This document shows, one piece after another, positions 14,786 through 17,192 of a DNA stretch of 17,192 nucleotides (positions are counted from its first letter, which is position 1; each line of letters begins with the position of its first letter). The stretch covers positions 1 to 17,192 of the forward strand of contig DFZT01000087.1 of assembly GCA_002382755.1 (NCBI GenBank), read 5' to 3'. This stretch comes from Firmicutes bacterium UBA4049. Lineage in GTDB: Bacteria > Bacillota > Desulfotomaculia > Desulfotomaculales > Nap2-2B. A program made the translations under genes and the position numbers. Below the pieces are notes generated by a model, which saw only the letters and a list, made by a program, of their open reading frames with translations, had not been told where the DNA came from and made no database searches.

Positions 14786-15361
14786 TTAATAGTTTTCGGC
14801 AAGAATCTCGAAATACGCCTGGGGATGTGTGCAAGCGGGGCACATTTCCGGCGCAGTAGTTCCCTCGTGGATATACCCGCAGTTTCTACATTTCCACCTG
14901 ACTACTTCCTCCTTTTTAAAGACCTTTCCTTTTTCTATGTTTTCCAGAAGCTTCAGGTAACGTTTCTCATGCTGTTTCTCTGAAACAGCCACTGCCCTGA
15001 AAACCTCCGCTATCTCAGAAAATCCCTCTTCATCCGCAATACGCGCAAATTCAGGATACATTTGGCTGTATTCTTCTCTCTCTCCACCTGCGGCGGCTTG
15101 AAGATTCTCTTCGACGGTTTTGATTTCACCAGCCGGAAAGGCAGCCGTAATTTCAACATTACCGCCTTCTAAGAATCTAAAAAACCTTTTGGCATGCTCT
15201 TTTTCATTGTCTGCAGTTTCAAGGTAGATTGCCGCTATCTGCTCATAACCATCCTTTTTAGCAGCAGATGCAAAGTAGGTATAGCGGTTCCTGGCCTGTG
15301 ATTCACCGGCAAAAGCTGTTAGAAGATTTTTCTCAGTTTGTGTCCCTTTTAAACTTTGCAT
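14786..15361 (-). CDS. rbr: Rubrerythrin
   Basis: A 191-residue cytoplasmic peroxidase that reduces hydrogen peroxide to water in anaerobes. Residues 1-145 are the ferritin-like four-helix domain with the diiron ligands visible: Glu20, Glu53 and His56 (DNEKEH), Glu94 and Glu97 (GEREE), Glu128 and His131 (SEKQH). Residues 153-191 are a rubredoxin-like domain with CRNC (158, 161) and CPAC (174, 177). Length and layout are standard. AGGAGGT precedes the ATG. It lies downstream of desulfoferrodoxin and a broken ferritin-like gene on the same strand, so superoxide would be turned to peroxide and then to water by products of one operon. Electrons probably come from a rubredoxin such as the fusion encoded at 13376-14068. 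Confidence 0.96.
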   Translation of the reverse strand: MQSLKGTQTEKNLLTAFAGESQARNRYTYFASAAKKDGYEQIAAIYLETADNEKEHAKRFFRFLEGGNVEITAAFPAGEIKTVEENLQAAAGGEREEYSQMYPEFARIADEEGFSEIAEVFRAVAVSEKQHEKRYLKLLENIEKGKVFKKEEVVRWKCRNCGYIHEGTTAPEMCPACTHPQAYFEILAENY

Positions 15362-15412
15362 AATGAATACCTCCTAGTGCTCAAGTTGTATTGTATTCCG
15401 ATCCGAAAAATT

Positions 15413-15831
15413 TTAGGCAGATAATAATTTCTCCCAGCGCCTTACGTGCTCCTGCTCATCAGCACGATTTTTTTTCAGCACTTTGCGCGGTATCCTGATC
15501 CCAGTCAACAGTCCCAAGCAGTTTATTGTAGTGTTTAGTAGCTTCTTTTTCTACCCTAATATTAGTTTTAAAACCCTTTTCATGCCCAGGATGCGTGAGA
15601 AACAACCCAAAACTTGTCCGCAGAGGGAAAATAAATATCTTAATATTCATGGACGAATATACATGGACAAAATCCGAATTCATATATCTTCACCTGAAAA
15701 TCCTGGACATGTGTCATCTCATTCAACACTTTCCGGATAGCCTTGAGCCTTGTCGGGGGACAGCCGCGGCCCCTTACCTGCACATCCCGGTCTTTCACTT
15801 CAGTACGTATTATCAAATCATTGTTTGACAC
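15413..15831 (-). pseudogene. Frameshifted ferritin-like (COQ7-like) diiron protein
   Basis: Three frames in series add up to one ferritin-like protein. The first runs from GTG 15831 (strong AAGGAGGAAGG site) and contains LNEMTHVQDFQVKIYEFGF, ending at a stop near 15640. The second contains KTNIRVEKEATKHYNKLLG and TVDWDQDTAQ (about 15580-15480). The third reads KVLKKNRADEQEHVRRWEKL and stops at 15413. The E-x-x-H pairs (NEMTH, DEQEH) and the 'VEKEA-x-x-H-Y...L-L' helix match COQ7/demethoxyubiquinone hydroxylase-like and related diiron carboxylate proteins. At least two shifts separate the frames and the N-terminal part looks short. It starts 18 bases after desulfoferrodoxin. Either the gene has decayed recently, since its ribosome site and operon place are kept, or the sequence has indel errors. 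Confidence 0.7.
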
Positions 15832-15849
15832 TCTAGCCTTCCTCCTTGG

Positions 15850-16230
15850 TTAGGCTGAAGAACTCCAAAGGCCATGAATGTTGCAGTAAGCCCTTGCCGT
15901 AACACTCTGAGAGCGGATGGCAAACTCAACTTCAGTTTTATTTCCCGGTTTCAAAAACTGCCTGTATACCTTGCCGTCAGAAATCAGTTCCACCCATTCA
16001 ATAAAATGTTTTTCTTCCATCGGATGAGGTTGGCTGCCGATTCTTACAATAACCTGTCCATTATTATTTTCTATAACCGGGACATGCTTTTCCAAGGAAG
16101 CGTCAACTGTATTTTCCTTTAAAAGCAGCATAGGTTTATTACAGCAGAGCAGTTCCCCTTTCCCCGAATGAAGAACTTCAACAACGTTTTCGCAAATGCT
16201 GCACTTATAAAACTGTTTTTGTTCCGTCAT
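15850..16230 (-). CDS. dfx: Desulfoferrodoxin (superoxide reductase)
   Basis: A 126-residue two-iron superoxide reductase, reducing superoxide to hydrogen peroxide without making oxygen. The N-terminal desulforedoxin-like centre I has Cys10, Cys13, Cys29 and Cys30 ([12 protein letters not shown]). The catalytic centre II has His49 (EKHVPVIE), His69 and His75 ([15 protein letters not shown]), Cys116 and His119 (CNIHGLW). Lys48 and Glu47 of the E-K-H motif are present. Every metal ligand is in place. GGAGAC precedes the ATG. It is the first gene after a good promoter and is followed by the broken ferritin-like gene and rubrerythrin. Confidence 0.97.
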   Translation of the reverse strand: MTEQKQFYKCSICENVVEVLHSGKGELLCCNKPMLLLKENTVDASLEKHVPVIENNNGQVIVRIGSQPHPMEEKHFIEWVELISDGKVYRQFLKPGNKTEVEFAIRSQSVTARAYCNIHGLWSSSA

Positions 16231-16279
16231 TTTTCATGTCTCCTTTTTTAAAATAATTAGTTTTCTTCCTACTTAATCT

Positions 16280-16307
16280 ATTATAATAAAAACTTCTCTT
16301 TTTACAA
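16280..16307 (-). promoter_or_regulatory. Promoter of the desulfoferrodoxin-rubrerythrin genes
   Basis: On the minus strand TTGTAA (16307-16302), a 16-base spacer and a perfect TATAAT (16285-16280), 50 bases before the desulfoferrodoxin start. The surrounding sequence is AT-rich, and I could not fit a convincing PerR box to it. Confidence 0.65.
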
Positions 16308-16734
16308 CAGTACTTTTTAATTATTAAAAATATTTTAAATATATTTATATCGGGAGAAAAGGAAATTAGGCTTGTTTTGTTCAATTTTATAGTTGTTTAA
16401 CTAACTTCTGGCTGAAAGCCTCTTGCAACTTAAAAAAGTGATTGGGGTCTAGAAGGTAATATTTTTTGTATGTTTGAATACTTCCAGGTTATAAACGGGT
16501 ATTGTTCTGTTGTTGGAAAACTTTCCGATAAAAAGGTTATCTCTTTTAAGTACATAAAAGCCCCCTCTTAATATATAAGGCTATATACGGCCTTTTTTAC
16601 ATATATCCGGATTGTACGCCAAAAATTATATCATAAAACAATCGGCGGACCATATGAAAAATTTTAAAAAAGGGGTTCGGTTCCTGATTATTTTTTGTCT
16701 GCCAAAAATTGAAGTTTCCTTGGCTTTAATTTGC
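16308..16734. other. AT-rich intergenic DNA with one small open frame
   Basis: No gene family is recognised. A 33-codon plus-strand frame (16470-16571, MFEYFQVINGYCSVVGKLSD...) ends just before a weak hairpin AAGGC/GCCTT followed by six T (16577-16598), which looks like a terminator. The ribosome site (GAAGG, 13 bases away) is poor, so this is at most a candidate small gene or small RNA. A longer frame at 16612-16815 overlaps a minus-strand terminator and gene and looks non-coding. Confidence 0.45.
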
Positions 16735-16761
16735 AAAAAGGCGCTCTTTGCGGGCGCCTTT
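16735..16761 (-). terminator. Intrinsic terminator after the small helical protein gene
   Basis: On the minus strand AAAGGCGC (16761-16754) pairs with GCGCCTTT (16744-16737), the run ending in TTTTT. It lies 30 bases after the stop codon at 16792. Confidence 0.75.
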
Positions 16762-16791
16762 CGGTTATATATTATCTTTGTGTTTCTTTGC

Positions 16792-16950
16792 CTAAAACTT
16801 ATTCTGGAAGATTAGCCGGATTTTTTCGTATTCATTCCTGGACAAACGATTCTGCAACTCATTATTGATTTGTTTTATTTCTTCGGGCGAAAGACCGTCT
16901 TTCGCCATTCTTTTAAATCTTAATAACTCTGATACAGTAAACTTCTCCAA
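16792..16950 (-). CDS. Small helical protein, unknown, 5' end uncertain
   Basis: The minus-strand frame reads EKFTVSELLRFKRMAKDGLS, then PEEIKQINNELQNRLSRNEY and EKIRLIFQNKF before a TAG at 16792. The charged, amphipathic pattern and the terminator 30 bases later say that it is, or was, a gene. The family is not recognised; 'L-S-P-E-E-I' and 'L-x-x-x-E-Y-x-x-I' recall small all-helical regulatory or spore-related proteins, but this is weak. The frame is open up to a TGA at 16996-16998 and contains in that part VYNSNKLAREIL, yet no ATG. Possible starts are TTG at 16950 or ATG at 16908. The coding feel of the upstream part suggests a lost 5' end. Confidence 0.4.
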   Translation of the reverse strand: MEKFTVSELLRFKRMAKDGLSPEEIKQINNELQNRLSRNEYEKIRLIFQNKF

Positions 16951-17005
16951 TAGAATTTCTCTGGCCAGTTTATTACTGTTATAAACAGTTACTACTCAGG
17001 ATGTT

Positions 17006-17026
17006 TAGGCTATAGGCTGTAGGCTG
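17006..17026. repeat. Three tandem copies of a heptamer
   Basis: TAGGCTA, TAGGCTG, TAGGCTG in direct succession, starting a few bases after the stop of the four-helix-bundle gene. Simple heptamer arrays are often seen beside genes of this family, which I recall but cannot check. Confidence 0.7.
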
Positions 17027-17192
17027 TTAGTCACGCATTGACCGAATCAAGGCGCTCAGAACCTTCTCGGTCTCCGCCATTTTCGAGTCGCATTCGGGAA
17101 CATCCAACTCATTTGTATAACCCAAGCGGCTGGCCAAGCCGAACTGGTAATGCAGTTCCCTTGCGGAACCGAAGGCTATTTCAAGAAAGCGA
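17027..17192 (-). CDS. Four-helix-bundle protein (S23/23S rRNA intervening-sequence type), 3' part
   Basis: The C-terminal 54 codons of a minus-strand gene that enters from the right edge: RFLEIAFGSARELHYQFGLA then SRLGYTNE, and KVLSALIRSMRD before TAA. The 'F-L-x-I-A-x-G-S-A-x-E-L-x-x-Q' helix and the final 'L-x-x-L-I-x-S-x-R' are diagnostic of the family of about 120 residues. Members are small and dimerise or pentamerise; some lie within rRNA intervening sequences, many are stray chromosomal copies of unknown role. The N-terminal half is outside the window. Confidence 0.85.
   Translation of the reverse strand, partial: RFLEIAFGSARELHYQFGLASRLGYTNELDVPECDSKMAETEKVLSALIRSMRD

Noticed and set aside
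14715..14843. Upstream extension of the LapA-like protein
   Set aside because: Overlaps the rubrerythrin 3' end and the hairpin; ATG 14714 with AGGTG gives the normal family length.
16612..16815. Plus-strand open frame of 67 codons
   Set aside because: Crosses the minus-strand terminator and the end of the helical gene; very hydrophobic product from AT-rich sequence.
1..17192. CRISPR arrays, tRNA or rRNA genes
   Set aside because: No regularly spaced repeats and no tRNA- or rRNA-like segments were seen on either strand.

Overview
The window looks like a chromosomal segment of a strictly anaerobic, low-to-mid GC Firmicute, probably of the Peptococcaceae/Desulfotomaculum-Pelotomaculum kind or a Sporomusa-like relative. 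The reasons are an S-layer (SLH) protein, a split ADP-forming acyl-CoA synthetase, an oxygen-defence set (desulfoferrodoxin, rubrerythrin, flavin reductase-rubredoxin fusion) and strong Shine-Dalgarno sites with frequent GTG/TTG starts. The taxon is inferred from gene content only.

Region 1 (1-9301, all minus strand) is one long collinear cluster, read from right to left. A sigma-A-like promoter (9301-9273) leads into a structured leader (about 9240-9130) and an intrinsic terminator (9077-9031), placed before the first start codon at 8986. I read this as a riboswitch/attenuator, possibly of the molybdenum-cofactor (Moco) class. The genes are: a secreted protein with a molybdopterin-oxidoreductase-like domain, an Ig-like domain and a C-terminal membrane anchor; a MotA/TolQ/ExbB-type channel; a DUF2149 protein that resembles ExbD; an S-layer-anchored paralogue of the first protein; a small membrane-anchored protein and a lipoprotein carrying the same kind of domain; a membrane-anchored protein that ends in an alkaline-phosphatase-like domain with lost catalytic residues; and an exported purple-acid-phosphatase-like metallophosphoesterase. 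A further gene may start at position 49. Together they suggest a proton-driven cell-envelope machine with several cofactor-poor molybdopterin-type domains outside the cell. I know of no characterised system of this composition.

Region 2 (about 9300-10550) is gene-poor: AT-rich DNA, a bidirectional terminator hairpin and a decayed DDE transposase.

Region 3 (10551-13310, plus strand) carries the alpha and beta subunits of an ADP-forming acyl-CoA synthetase, which makes ATP from acyl-CoA, followed by a cysteine-bearing DUF6125-like protein.

Region 4 (13376-16307, minus strand) is an oxidative-stress block: a promoter, desulfoferrodoxin, a frameshifted ferritin-like (COQ7-like) gene, rubrerythrin and a LapA-like membrane protein, then, apart from these, the flavin reductase-rubredoxin fusion lying between two diverged copies of a roughly 53-bp repeat.

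Region 5 (16308-17192) is AT-rich DNA, then a small helical protein gene with its own terminator, a heptamer repeat and the 3' end of a four-helix-bundle (S23/IVP-type) gene that runs off the window.
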